Part shown: piece by piece, positions 33,716 to 45,700 of the stretch
How the letters are laid out: each line of letters begins with the position of its first letter
How positions within the stretch are numbered: position 1 is the stretch's first letter
Assembly (NCBI RefSeq): GCF_041146795.1
Contig: NC_135173.1
Coordinates: 55,554,365 to 55,618,364 of the forward strand
Direction: 5' to 3'
Length of the DNA: 64,000 nt
Source: Maylandia zebra
Lineage: Eukaryota; Chordata; Actinopteri; Cichliformes; Cichlidae
Notes under the pieces: model-generated
Told to the model about the DNA's origin: nothing
Database searches by the model: none
Seen by the model: the letters and a program-made list of their open reading frames with translations, nothing else
Program-made: the position numbers and the translations under genes

Positions 33716-34188
33716 AGTTTGAATTCTAATGTGAGTAAGCAATACTAAATGAACTAGCACTAAGAAACCATAACAAGGTCTTACCAGACTGATTTTAGAA
33801 AAAATCCATTCTCGACTGGACTGAAACTAAGATACTAATACAAAGTTTAGAGAAATTTAGAAGAAATCGCTAGATCAGATAAACTCTGCTCACAGTAGTC
33901 ATTTTACCTGGAAATGTGGTTCCTGACTCTGAATAGGGGGGCATTTGTTTTCTACAATGAATCTAAATCTCTATAAAAAGTGTAAACTGTGCAGGAAGGG
34001 GGAAGCTTGAACAAATAAAAGGTGACCTCACACTAGGTGACCATGCCAGAGTATGACCTCCAAAGGGCAGTTCATTTGACTAATGTGTTTGTTGCATGCC
34101 AAGACACAGTATGTTCAACTGCTTGAAGATGTGGGTATGTATGGGATGGGAATTGTGGTGGTGGTGGTGTTGGGGGATGGGGTGGGGT
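33716..34188. other. intergenic; (GGT)n near 34155-34170
   Basis: No gene or family recognised. Confidence 0.4.
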
Positions 34189-34190
34189 TA

Positions 34191-34981
34191 TGGCGTTATT
34201 TTTGTGCCACTATTCTGAGCGCAGGTGAAAAAAATTTGAGCGTACGTAAAAAAAGTTTGCAGATGCAACTGTTGCTCGCAATGTGTTGCTTGCGCTCTCA
34301 ATATTTCTGCCCGTGCACGCTCAACTCTATCTCTCTACACCGTTATAGTTGTGCCACAAAACCAGCCAATCACAGACTTGGATGCAAAAAAATCTGATTG
34401 GCTGTTTTGGTCTCCAATCAGCTCGAAATGACGAAATGCAATATCCCAGAATCCATTTCATCCAAAACTAAAACAAGGCAGTGGCGGAGGAACACAGAGT
34501 GGTGGAGTTTGAAATATTACTCTGTCTGGGTCACGAAATAAACTTTTAAGATATTTTCAGGAGAGAATGGTGCTGTGTAAACTTCAAATACCTGCTCGAT
34601 TTATCACATATTTGCAAAAGTGCTCTAACGTTTTCAGAGATGCCTGTTACCCACCAGCTGACCGGGTGGTCACTCGGGTTAAACATAATATATAAGGCTG
34701 AACTGACAAAAAATCGGCCGACTACACCACCAGGTATTATAGGAAAAACCATAAAGCCTTTGAACTAAAACAAACGCTGTTGTGTGTGTGTGGATAATAG
34801 CAAACACTGAAATACATTTTTTGCAAGCAGCAATGAATTTTGTTCACTCAAATTCAGCTTTTTTTCCGCTCAAAATAAATTTCTCCTCAAAATACAACAC
34901 TTGCACCTGCAAACTTTTTTTACGTGCGCTCAATTTTTTTTTTTTACCTGCGCTCAGAATAGTGGCACAAAATTAACGCCA
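34191..34981. mobile_element. 791-bp DNA element with ~85-bp terminal inverted repeats
   Basis: The left end TGGCGTTATTTTTGTGCCAC is followed by TATTCTGAGCGCAGGT, TTTGAGCGTACGTAAAAAAA and GTTTGCAGATGCAA. The right end, reverse-complemented, gives the same series with few differences for about 85 nt. TA dinucleotides flank both ends (34189-34190, 34982-34983). The interior has no transposase. A TA target fits Tc1/mariner-type or related elements; the family is not recognised. Confidence 0.75.
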
Positions 34982-34983
34982 TA

Positions 34984-35499
34984 TGGGGTTTCATGCCTGG
35001 TATGAGCACATCATAAGTAGGAAGACTTTTGCTAAACCACAAAAACAATATCTCTCTTCAAGGCATTTTAACAGTCTTCCAGACCTTTTCTTGACAGTTG
35101 CAGGGAAATTGATTGTGACAGAACAACCCTGGAGGCACTAAACAAAGGTTTCCTTTGCACCCTGTTGCCTTTACCACGTAATCATTTACAACTGATCTTC
35201 TGTTCAAAACAGAGGCAAAGTGGAGGTCAGGCTTATCACATTTGTCAGGGTTTATGCCACTGACTTATCTAAAGCCAGTGTTCATCGTCTGGGAAAATCT
35301 CACCAAAAGGGTTTATGAAAGGGATTGCCTACATTTTTAAACAATGCCTGTTCATGGAGTTTAATCTCTACAAGTCTCACGTGCAAGCAGTCATTTGATG
35401 TGCCACTGCATGAATCACATTAGGTATTAAAAGTGTGGATGTGTCCCTGCAAATAGACAAGAAAGTCAATTCTTAAATAACTAAACAGAAACTTATCCT
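34984..35499. other. intergenic, nothing recognised
   Basis: No feature seen. Confidence 0.4.
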
Positions 35500-36290
35500 G
35501 TATTTGTTGATTACTTTGACATATCCACTAAGAACGAAGTCGATTGTGGTGACAACCAGTCAGTTTGTAACTGTGCCAAAATTCCACTGCAGTCTTTAGG
35601 ATGTAGTTGTGGGGGTGGGTGATGTGGATACAATTTACATATGTTCTGTAACCACCTGACATGCAGCCAGCTGGAGATTGTTAAAGTGTTATGGAAAACA
35701 GCTTTTAGCCAAATTATGAGAACTGTTCTGTCCAAAAAAAATAGAACAGGCAATCACACTACCACGCTTGACTGTTGGGATGAATTGTTGTGTTAGTTTT
35801 ACGCCAGATATAACGCGACTCAACCTTCCAAAAAGTTAAACTTTTGTCTCGTCAGTCCACAAAAATCTTTCCCAAACGTTTGGGGGATCATTTGGGGATG
35901 TCAAATGTGAGACGAGCCTTTATGTGCCTTTTGGTCAGCAATGGTTTTCTCCTCCCCTGGATGCCATTTTTGCCCAGTCTCTTGCCTATTGTTGAATCAT
36001 GAATGTTAACTGAAGCAAGTGAGACCAGCAGTTCTTTAGATGTTGATCTGGAGTTGATTACTTCTTACTGGGCTGACCACTCTGAAAAGGTTCACCACTA
36101 TTCCAGGTTTTCTCCATTTATGGATAAAAGCTCTCACTGTGTTTCGCTGAAGTCCCAAAGCCTTAGAACTGGCTTTCCAGGCTGATAGATGTTAATGACT
36201 TTGTTTCCCACCTGTTACCCTACTTCACTTTTAGCCAGGTTCAATTTATGTGATTTTTGATTTAACAGGACTGGCAGGTACTCTTGCTTT
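35500..36290 (-). mobile_element. Tc1/mariner transposon relic
   Basis: The minus strand read with frame changes gives HDSTIGKRLGKNGIQGRRKP, LLTKRHIKARLTF and a WRKTNTTIHPN block, the Tc1 transposase order. TCCATTTATGGATAAAAGCT and TGTGTTTCGCTGAAGTCCCA at 36112-36160 correspond to the helix-turn-helix region. Stops and indels throughout. Confidence 0.8.
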
Positions 36291-37780
36291 TTCTGTCTAA
36301 TATTAAAATTGGTTTGGTGATCTGAAGCTTGTAAGTGTGACAAATATGCACAAAGATAAGAAATCACGATTTTTCACTGTAACTTAACTGAAACTTTGCC
36401 TTTTCCCCCCATACAAATGAAAAAAAAAATACTTGTAATGCCAGTCAGTCAAATGAAAGTCTTTTGAGTTGTAAATGTGTTCTCTTTGAGCCATTTAAAA
36501 TTGGTAATGATTCCTTGTGCTAATGATGAGAAAGCAAGTAACAGAGGAGTCAATTGCTCTCATACTGGATCCCATTAATCCTGGGCCTGTCTATGAAATC
36601 AAAGAAAAAGCAGTTAGCTGTAACAGAGCACTGGACCAGGATCTCTGTCACATATTGATTCATCCTGTTCAATAAGCCGCTTTGATGGAAAAACCAGTAG
36701 GTTGTTTAAACAGAGCAGAACGAGGGAGAAAATGAAAGAATGAGAGGAAGCAGCAGAGATGACTCTGTCCTTTGAATGTGCCCCACTTTGATGGCTTTAT
36801 TTACTTAACCCTCAGCACAACCCTCATTCATAAATGTCAAGAATGAATCCATGCACCATTTAGAAACCCAAATGTGAACTATGCCAAACGTAGGCTGTGT
36901 TCCCGCATGCATACAGCCACATAATCACTGGTCAGTGGCAACCATTTCCACCCTTAAAACACACCATTACAGAGGAGGGATGCATTTCAGCATTCGTCCC
37001 ACATCTGTCATCGCTCCACACACCACACGCCTCCTCTGCTCTCCCTCAAGACATGCCAGCAACACAGACAAAGTCTGTCATCACACTTGACTTGTGGTTT
37101 AACAGACTATGGCAACACTAGAAGGTGGTAAATGAGATTGCTTTCTTTATTTGTACTTCTGTCTTTCCAAATAAATCAAACCAAGAGCGTGCATGTTGCA
37201 CATTTTGCCTAATGCGGAGCCAAATAAAATCAAACTGCCCTGCAGTTACTCTCTGTTTTCTACAGGGAAAACTCTGCTTTAATTTCAAATTCTCTTGGAC
37301 ATACAGTTTGTCCCTTAGGCAAAGGTGTCGAGTTTCAGGCTTCGTGACAGAAGAGGGAAGCTGAGTGGGAAGAAGGCAACCGTATTGCGCCTGTCAGTCA
37401 GAGAGGAGGGGGGGAGAGAAAGCGCAGTTGTCAAACCACTTGTCAGCCTTTGATGTTAGAAAGGACGGAAGAGCTCAATTAAAAGGCCATTATTGTGTAA
37501 GTAAATCAACGCCTATCAGCCACGTCACCTCAAACAAACAATCTTACCCGACTGCTGCAGCACTCTTAGTTTATTTTCTGCTTGATTTTTGACTGCAGAA
37601 GTCCGCACAAAGGACGCAGTTCATGCTCGGCTGCAAACTCGAAGAGGATGAGGAATTATTTCACAGTAAAGTAGTATTTTTGTCTTCCTGTTGTGCGTGG
37701 TAATTATTTACAGTATATTTTACCGCTGTTCCTGATGCTTAAAAATGTCACGAATCATGAATTATTCCGCTGATCAGCCA
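36291..37780. other. unique intergenic sequence, possible noncoding conserved elements
   Basis: No repeats. The stretch at about 36560-36690, with TCCCATTAATCCTGGGCC and TATTGATTCATCCTG, has homeodomain-like ATTAATC cores. Regulatory status is a guess. Confidence 0.25.
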
Positions 37781-37782
37781 AC

Positions 37783-37789
37783 ACCCCCC

Positions 37790-37820
<31 letters not shown>

Positions 37821-37826
37821 ACACAT
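37783..37826. repeat. (C)n(CA)n simple repeat
   Basis: A C homopolymer of more than 20 bases runs directly into CACACA units. Confidence 0.97.
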
Positions 37827-38723
37827 CCACCCCACCCCCTCTCTCCTTTAGTTAGTGATGACAAAATGCTCTATTTAGGAAGTTAGATTGAAATGTCTGG
37901 GGTCTAATTTATCTCTCCAGGATGAATACATGAATTTGAAGTAGTGCCATATTTCACACAGAGCCCCACCACTGGATGGAATATTATTACCACTGCCCCA
38001 GAAAGTTGAGGAAGGAACCGTTTTTCACCTGAACAAGCATTACAGTGTCATGTTGAACATTATTCACCGTGCGCAGAAGCCGTCTGACACACCGTGAAAT
38101 ATTTTCTGCGCTGACCTCAGATTTCTACTGAAGTAGGGCAGTTTCCCCTCCAGCTCCAAGCCCACAAGAACTTTAGAGGGTGAGATGCTGTCGTGATTTT
38201 CCACAGAATCATAAATACACATTACTCCTGATATGTATGAAGAATGGATCACTCTTTCCCCTCTGTTCACCTCCCACCGATTCTCTACCACTTGCGTTCA
38301 GTTACTCATGCAGGATGTTGACTCAGTTATTTCTTCTTTTTTTCCCCTCGGTGTCACTCAGCTTATTGGCAGAAACATTGATAACACATCTGGTAAAAAT
38401 ATCACAACTCTGTTGTTTAGTACGCACATATAACCCCTGGAAGTCGAAATGGATCTCTACACAATTTGTTTGCTGCTGGTTTCACAGTTTCACAACACCT
38501 TACATTACAGCCCACAGCATATGGTGTAATTACTTCAAATTTCCAGGGGAAACAATGACAGTGGGAGAACGATCACCTTATAAAAATGTGGGAACGTGCT
38601 ATGTTTGAAAGTTCTCTACCTGAAATGAAAACAAAAGCCACGCACTGGTGAAGCTGAGAAAAAAGTAAGGTGTTTTTTGCAGGTATCACACGTGGCTTCA
38701 TTACAAGGAGGTTAAATGTTTGA
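37827..38723. other. intergenic, nothing recognised
   Basis: Short ORFs on both strands without family resemblance. Confidence 0.4.
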
Positions 38724-39370
38724 TTAAACACTCCTCAAAATTTTTTTAACAGATCTCAGGGGGAAAAACACCACATGAGGCCGGTGCATTGTCATGCACC
38801 AAAAGGAATCCGGGACCCACTGCACCAGTGTAGGGCCTGACAATGAGTTGAAGGATTTCATCTTGAAATCAGGGTGCTGTTGCCTAGCCTGTAGAGGTCT
38901 GTGCATCCCTCCATGGATATGCCTCCCAAGACCATCACTAACCCACCACCAAACCAGTCATGCTAAATGATGGTACAGGCGGCATAAAGTTCTCCGCAGC
39001 TTCAACAAGAACTTTCAGTTTTGTCTTATGTGATCAGGGTGAACCAGCTCTCATCTGTGCGGCATTAGTGGACCTGCCAATTCTGGTATTCTATGGCAAA
39101 TACCAACAAGGTGCCACGGTCCTGGGCAGGGTTCATTGGAAGAGATTGGGATACCCACATGAACTCTATTTCTGATTCACACTAGTGTCTGCGGTGGGTT
39201 GCAGGTTACAGGATACAGGTCCTGCTGACAGGTTAGGACCTTCTACGGTCCTGTTAGGCAGTTGCTCTAGGACAGCCTATCTCCTGAAATCTCCTCCATG
39301 CGCTTGAGACTGTGCTGAAAGACACAGCAAACCTTTTGGCTGTCGCACGTATTGATGTGGCATAACAAAG
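38724..39370 (-). mobile_element. Tc1/mariner transposon relic (distinct subfamily)
   Basis: Nucleotide blocks AATGATGGTACAGGCGGCAT, AAGTTCTCCGCAGC, CAGGGTGAACCAGCTCTCAT, GGACCTGCCAATTCTGGTAT and GGTCCTGCTGACAGGTTAGG form the reverse complement of a Tc1-type transposase I recognise in fish, running from the DDE core back toward the HTH. Frame is lost repeatedly. Confidence 0.75.
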
Positions 39371-39601
39371 GAGCTGGACTACAATATAATCTCCATAGCA
39401 TGTACATGCACAAAATAGAACAAAGAGTCAACAGTTAGAAATACATACAATTTACATTGTTTTAAATGCTGTATTTTCTTGATTTATTCTAAGAAGTTCA
39501 CATTTTGTTTCCTTACATCAATAAATATAGTTGCTGCATACTATGTTAGTACAGCCCCGAACAGAAACATACATTGTAAAGTTGAATTAATCTCACTGTA
39601 T

Positions 39602-40480
39602 CAAGTCAAATCAAAATGCATTTATATAGCACATATTAAAAACAACAAAGTTGACCATAGTGCTTCACAGTCAGTAAAAGCATGAGACAATTAAACAAAA
39701 CAATAAAAACAGAACAGGAAACACTAGGTGACAACACAACAAGCCAGATAACAGCCAACTAGTTAGAATCAAAAGCCAAAGTAAGAGTTGATTTAAAAGA
39801 CTGGATAGACTCGGCGGTACGATGAACAGGGAGGTTATTCCAGAGTCTAAGTGCTACGGTTGCACAGGCCCGGTCACCTCTGGACTTCAGTCGAGACCTA
39901 GGTTGTGCTAGGATCATCAGATTGGACGATCTAAGTGCTGTATTGAGATTGTACAAGTGGAGGAGTTCGAAAAGATAGCTGGGCGTTAAATTATTTCGAA
40001 TTTTAAACGTGAACAAAAGAATTTTAAAATCTATGCGATATTTAACAGGGAGCCAATGTAGTTGGCTAAAATTGGTGGGATATGTTCATAGATTCTAGTA
40101 CCTGTTAAGAGACGCGCAGCTGCATTCTGACCTAACTGAAGCCAGTAAAGAGAAGAGTGTTGGAGGTTGCAAAGAAGCAGACACATCGGATTTCAAAGGT
40201 GAATAAATCTGGATATCATCGGCATAACAGTGAAAGGAGATGTTATATTTTTTAAAAATGTATCCCAACGGCAACATGTACAAAGAGAAAAGAGCAGGAC
40301 TGAGTACGGACCCTTGGGGCACACCACAATAAATAGGGGCAGAGGGCGAGGAGTGTTGCCCCATAGCAACAGAGAACGACCTCTCTGAGAGGTAAGATTT
40401 AAACCAGGATAAAACTGTACCTTTAAGACCAACAACATGGTCTTATTCTCTAAGATGTCAAACCAGAACTTTTCACATTG
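39602..40480 (-). mobile_element. L2/CR1-like LINE relic with intact YADD
   Basis: Minus-strand pieces: GVPQGSVLSPALFSLYMLPL, HCYADDIQIYSPL (40095-40364), and C-terminal NNLTPSYLFELLHLYN... GDRACATVALRLWNNLPVH (39759-40016). It shares the terminus TTATATAGCAC with the LINE at 24074. It is truncated 5' at about 40480 and frameshifted between the pieces. Confidence 0.88.
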
Positions 40481-42640
40481 ATTGCACTTTATATTTACAA
40501 TTACTTGCGCGACTTTCCCATTAACTCACATCCTGAAGATGCATTAGCTATTTGTAAGCCTCACTCCTCCCTGCTTTATCTCTCTTCAAATCACTGACAC
40601 CAGTGGGCATTGTCATCCTCCGTCTTTAACAGTTAATGCTGGATGTTAGATTGTACAGTAACTTACAGACTTAAAGAGGTAACTTGCAGTTCCATCCTGG
40701 GTTTTCTACAGCAGGTATTACAGAAAGAAAGTTGGAACGATTATTTTAGGAGCGTCCTGGAGGTTCATGGATAGAGAGGAAACCATGTTAGGGTGTAGTA
40801 GAGTTGTAGTTTCTTTGTGCAAGCTGTAGTTTCACGAGGCATGAAGAATCTCATTTCCTCATGACAGCTGGTTTTGTGGATTGCCTTGAAAACTGAAAGA
40901 CCTTAGAAAAGTACTTCATTTTAATAGACAGACAGATTAAAGAGAGAAAAGCTACTGTAGTTTGATGTTTTACTGGGTACATATAAGATTTGACTGGAAA
41001 GCATAAACATGCTACACACATGTATAAAATCAGCAGAGGTCTTGGCTCAACTCTCACTTGGGAAAAACTGCTTTTCTTTTTCTTTTATTTATGTCTACAT
41101 CTACAGAATTTGACATAGTTAGGTTTCTCTTTTTAAAAACAACCCAGGGATCATTAGGAACCAACTTCATCACAATTACAAAGGGCAGCTCTTGTCATTT
41201 CAGCAAAAATAAAAATAACATCTGCTGACTAGAAATGAGAAGAAAAAACTTACACTTTGAGGTGTTATTTTGTCTTCTCCTCACTTCCTGCCACATGCTG
41301 CTGTAAATGACTCACATCGTGGCCACAGCCAGCCTGCACGGGTGTCTCATGTATCCATGTGCATTTGTGAATATCATGTGGGTGGTGCTGGAGTGAGGTT
41401 ACTGGGGAGTGTCAGGAGGATAACAGAACTAGCACTTCTTTCTACTGTCATCTTTGATAAATGGGTTTTAGAACAAGACCAAGCATATATTATATCACCT
41501 GAAAGGTGTACACACTGCTGAGACCATAACTCTCCTTCGTTACCAGAAAAAAACCCAAAGTATGGCATTGTATATTTTCCCACTCGACATATTTACGAGC
41601 ACTCCCTGTTGAATAAACTCAGTGATTGGTATTTCAAAGCACCTTGTCAGGCTGAGCACTGAGTCCTGCCAGCTGCCTCAGCTACCTCAGCAAACAGTGG
41701 GAGCATTTCAGAGTGAAAGTTACACCGGGAGAGTTACTGCCTTTGCAAAGTTGAGCGCCTATTAAAAAAACTCTCTCCGGTGACTGTAAATTTATAGTGT
41801 TTGTGCTCGCTGCTATTAAAATCAAAACCATGGCCTTGGCCAGGATTGTTCATTCCGCTGAACCAGTTGGGAAAAATCTGTGCAATATTACAGGAAAGCT
41901 TTAAAATGTTGGACCAGCATTGAAAAGTTGCAACATTTTTTTAAATAAAGAGATTCTTTTGCTTTAATATGAACAGATGAGATTAATTCTCAAGGCAGAG
42001 CGTGACAACTGAGGCTTTGAGTGGATTTTTGGACACATCTCTTTGGCTTTTTACCTGATTTTTCTGCTTCTTGTCATCTCTCAGTGACTGTAAGCTTTAT
42101 CACAGACTGAATACTGAAAATATTTCTGAACATGTACTTTTCTTTTTATTAATCAGGACTATTATTGTTGTGTGAAAAGTCTTTCAGGTCCAAGACTCAA
42201 ACTATTCTACTTTTCATCTTTAACTTCTTACATATGGAAGCCTATACATGCCACAACAATAAGCTCTTTAAAGAAACAATGTTACATCCCAGAGGTAATT
42301 TATATCGCTTTGCAGTACAAGGTTACATATTGCAAGTTGCCCAAAGTTTAGGTTTTGATTTAGAGGTCAAAAGTTTTTAGAACTCTTTTTGGTTTTTATT
42401 CAAATGTGGGAAGTTCAAGTTCAGCAAATAACCTTACATGGCAAATTAATAAGAGAATTTAAAATCAGAAACCAAAATTATTGCTGATCTTCCAGCTTTC
42501 CTGTGGCAGTAGAGGAAGTTAAAGCAAACAGCTGAAATCTGGCGGGTGCTAAAATTTAAGATGAAATGTCAGCAACAGGCTTTCGTTTAATGACGCTAAC
42601 CTTAACAAAAAAAACCTCTGCCTTATGTTGCAATTAAATT
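40481..42640. other. intergenic, nothing recognised
   Basis: Unique-looking sequence with no gene or repeat family that I can support. Confidence 0.4.
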
Positions 42641-42648
42641 GTCTATAT

Positions 42649-42984
42649 CAGCGATCCCCAACCCCCGGGCCACAGACTAGAACTGGTCGAGAGTTGAGGC
42701 TCGGGTGTGAAATGTATGGTTTCCAGGGTTTTTATTGGTTTTTATTGTTATTTTTTGGTTTCCAGGGTTTTTATTGGTTTTTATTGTTATTTTCTTTTAT
42801 TGTTTTTATCGTTAACTCTGTTTCCCCGGGTCTTTTCCCGTGTTTTATGAATAAATCTTCTTTTTTTTGGTACCGGTACTGGTTTTATTTTGTTGTATTT
42901 ATCCACAACACCTTAAAGGCTGGTCCATGAAAATATTGTCGGACATAAACCGGTCTGTGGCGCAAAAAAGGTTGCGGACCGCTG
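42649..42984. mobile_element. hAT MITE with 8-bp target duplication
   Basis: The ends CAGCGATCCCCAACC and GGTTGCGGACCGCTG are inverted, with perfect flanking GTCTATAT at 42641-42648 and 42985-42992, the 8-bp duplication diagnostic of hAT. It includes a head-to-tail duplication of about 40 bp (GGTTTCCAGGGTTTTTATTG...) at about 42718-42795. A truncated relative lies at 59704-59845. Confidence 0.88.
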
Positions 42985-42992
42985 GTCTATAT

Positions 42993-44186
42993 GACTGTTT
43001 ATCTTTTTTATAATCAGTATAAATAATAAAATGACAACTGTGAGGTCCTCTATAAAGGACCCAAAAAGTAATAAAGTAAGTTAGAGTAAGTTCCTCTTAT
43101 TATTTTTGTCCTGATCTATGCAGAATATCTATTTTCACTGTCAAAAGAAGCTTTAATCTTTTATTTATTAACCCTAGCTTTTTTGTAGTAGTAATCCAGA
43201 ATGCAAGGGGATCTGAGCATTATAGTCAGCCTAGAACAACATGTAAATGGCGACAATCATCAAATTAAGTTTTTAAATTAGGCTGCCACCCAGAGCACAC
43301 AGAGGAATATTATTTTGACACTTCGTCACCCTCTGGGGAGAAATGGACCTTTTTGATGTGCGATCCACCAAGGCTTGCATCGGCTGGCAGATTTTATCAG
43401 CAAACAAGACAGGCAAGGGGAGCGCAGACTAAATAAAAGGGGAGGGGTGGGGTGTGTGTGAATGATAAAAATGTCAAGGATTATCTTCGCTTTGCGCTGC
43501 GTTGTGGTGTCGTATCAAAACGGATTTGGCGGAAATGATTTGGAAAGAAGAGAAGCGATGATTGGAAGAGGGGGTGGGAGCCAGCGTACAACGGGAGAGG
43601 GCTGTGGTGTATGTCATACAAATTTTTTGACTATTTTTTGTCTGACAATGATTTCAGCATTGAGCAATCAACATAAAGCAGCAGTACATGATGCCACTTG
43701 TACTTATACTTCATTTGTAAAGTAGAGAAAAGAGAGACAAAAGGCCTACTGTACACAAGAAACTTCTGTTCCATGTCGCACACTGTAACTAGCATGTATC
43801 CTGGGTTTGACCTCTGCACTTGTAAATTTCAATTCTGCCACACTTAAGAGCTGTTGATGACTCAAAGCCATCACACAGAGGCACCATTTGTTCCACACTG
43901 CTCCATCTAGGGATCCCGACTTCTTTCATATCCCCACCATTACCAGCATTACAGCCATCTTTCTGACAGAGTGACAAATGAGGGTGGTGCCTCTGGCACA
44001 TCAACCCATGTAGAGAGTACACAAGGTATCGGGGAGCTGTGACTCCCAGCACTGGTGCTTTACTGGAATCGTTAAAGGTTTTTATCACTCCCAGTTGGTT
44101 GTCAGTTCCAGGAAATGATCTCCAAAACAAGTCGTTGAAGAGTTTTTAGGTGGATATGAAGTTCATTTCTGACCATATGAACAATG

Positions 44187-44188
<2 letters not shown>
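42993..44188. other. unique intergenic sequence
   Basis: An island at about 43220-43450, with GGCGACAATCATCAAATTAA, looks unique; it could be a noncoding conserved element. Nothing firm. Confidence 0.3.
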
Positions 44189-44228
<40 letters not shown>

Positions 44229-44229
44229 T
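44189..44229. repeat. (TA)n microsatellite
   Basis: TATATA tract with one interruption, abutting the left end of the BED-hAT element. Confidence 0.97.
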
Positions 44230-45109
44230 TAGGGGTGCAACGATACTCATATCGGTATTGAACCGTTCGATACAGTGCTTTCGGTTCGGTACGCATATGT
44301 ATCGAACAATACAAAATTTTTAATTTATTTGATCAACTGTGTTGAGAGCTCAGTGGATCTGCGTTCGACTACTCCGCCTAGGCTGCACTGTCGAGCGCAG
44401 ATCCACTGAGCGCAGCACAAGCTAGCAAGACAGAAGCTAAGCTCGTTGCAACATGGGAAATTGAACCTCCCCCACCCTCATTCAGATCTGGCGTTTGGAA
44501 TTATTTTGGTTTTCATGTGAAGTATGACCCTGAAGGTAAGCGCGTCATGGACAAAAGTAAAACAGTATGTCGGATGTGCCACGCAATGCTCAATTACATG
44601 GGTGGGAACTACTGCGTTCGCGCAGTTTGTTCGTTAACGTGTTGACGCCGTCCAGCCCCATGCACGGGGCAATCAGTGGTAGCTCGTTAACGGAGATTTG
44701 TCATTTTAGATTAACGCTGACAGCACTAGTGGGAACACAACGAATATGACTGCACATTTACGCTGACAGCATCCTAGTGCAAAGACAAGTGGAAGCAGAC
44801 AAAAACAACAAGCACGCATGCTACAAACTTTACCCGAGTCATTTAGACAGCCGTTAGCACATGATTCTCCTTATGGGGACCTGATATGTTTAATATGCTG
44901 CTGAGAATATACCCCAGAAGAAACGTATAGTATAGCTTTTATTTTGGAAAGAGCCATTTCTCTGTAATAAACTCTCTTTTCCAAAGATGAGTGATTCCTC
45001 AATCAGATAGATGAATCTTTTTATTACTTTGTTGTTTCAGCAACATTAAATTTAAAAACTTTACTTTTGAGTTAAAATATATATTGTTTTGTGTATCGTT
45101 GCACCCCTA
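44230..45109 (+). mobile_element. BED-finger hAT-like element, copy 1 (880 bp, non-autonomous)
   Basis: The ends TAGGGGTGCAACGATA and TATCGTTGCACCCCTA are inverted, in a (TA)n tract, with loose 8-bp flanks ATATATAT/ATGTATAT. The interior codes for SGVWNYFGFHVKYDPEG, KSKTVCRMCHAMLNYMGG and, after a nested insertion, TTNMTAHLR then stop: a ZBED-type BED finger with C..C and H residues. The dimerisation and catalytic regions of a hAT transposase are missing. A 22-nt-arm hairpin is at 44348-44411. Confidence 0.82.
44610..44728 (+). mobile_element. TAGTG-ended MITE nested in the BED finger, copy 1
   Basis: 119 bp flanked by perfect GTGGGAAC at 44602-44609 and 44729-44736. The right end ATTAACGCTGACAGCACTA is shared with 28870-29029. 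It splits the BED reading frame between GGN and TTNMT. Confidence 0.82.
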
Positions 45110-45150
45110 ATGTATATATATATCTATATATATATAGATATATATATAGC
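45110..45150. repeat. (TA)n/(ATC) microsatellite
   Basis: TATATATATCTATATATATA... tract, the other half of the target microsatellite of the preceding element. Confidence 0.9.
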
Positions 45151-45265
45151 TAGGCTAAATTAACCAGCACAGGAAACAGATTATAATTCAGATTAAAAGA
45201 ATCCTAAAGATAAAGTATGTATCCAGATGGTAACAAGGAGGTTTTAAAAAGGAAGAAAAAAATTG

Positions 45266-45700
45266 TCAGACAGTTCTCACCAATTAACAGCTGTTCGTAC
45301 TGTTTCAGCAGATATTACGAATATAACTTTGAGATCGGCTTCAAAATGAGGACATCCGACAGAGATACGACAACCAACCGCCAATAGAGGAGCAAATTCA
45401 AAAACGCTGATTGCGATGGTTTGGCCATTTGTGTCAAATGGACGCGAGCAAACTACCACACCAACTCCTCTGGCGAAAACCACCCACCCAGTGGAGAATC
45501 CAACGAACAGTACCGAAGAAAACATGGCTAAAACAAGTCGAAGATGACATCAGCGCGGAATAAATCTCGACGAGGCCAATCGCCAACGATCGCCATGCAT
45601 TGTAACGAGTTATGAAGGAAATTCTGCAACCACTGGCGCCCACAGCAGCATATGGACTTAACATGACAATTTGCAACTGATACAAACACTTCTGGAAACA
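45266..45700 (+). mobile_element. LINE ORF2 C-terminal relic (RTE-like)
   Basis: The plus strand reads YDNQPPIEEQIQK, LRWFGHLCQMDASKLPHQLL, then KKTWLKQVEDDISAE and a RVMKEILQPLAPTAAYGL end. The RWFGH..RM...PKKTW pattern is the region after RT in RTE/CR1-type LINEs. It has in-frame stops. Confidence 0.65.

Noticed and set aside
44102..44314. Minus-strand ORF rich in Ile-Tyr (and its partner at 62896-63210)
   Set aside because: Translation of the (TA)n microsatellites and element end; not a gene.
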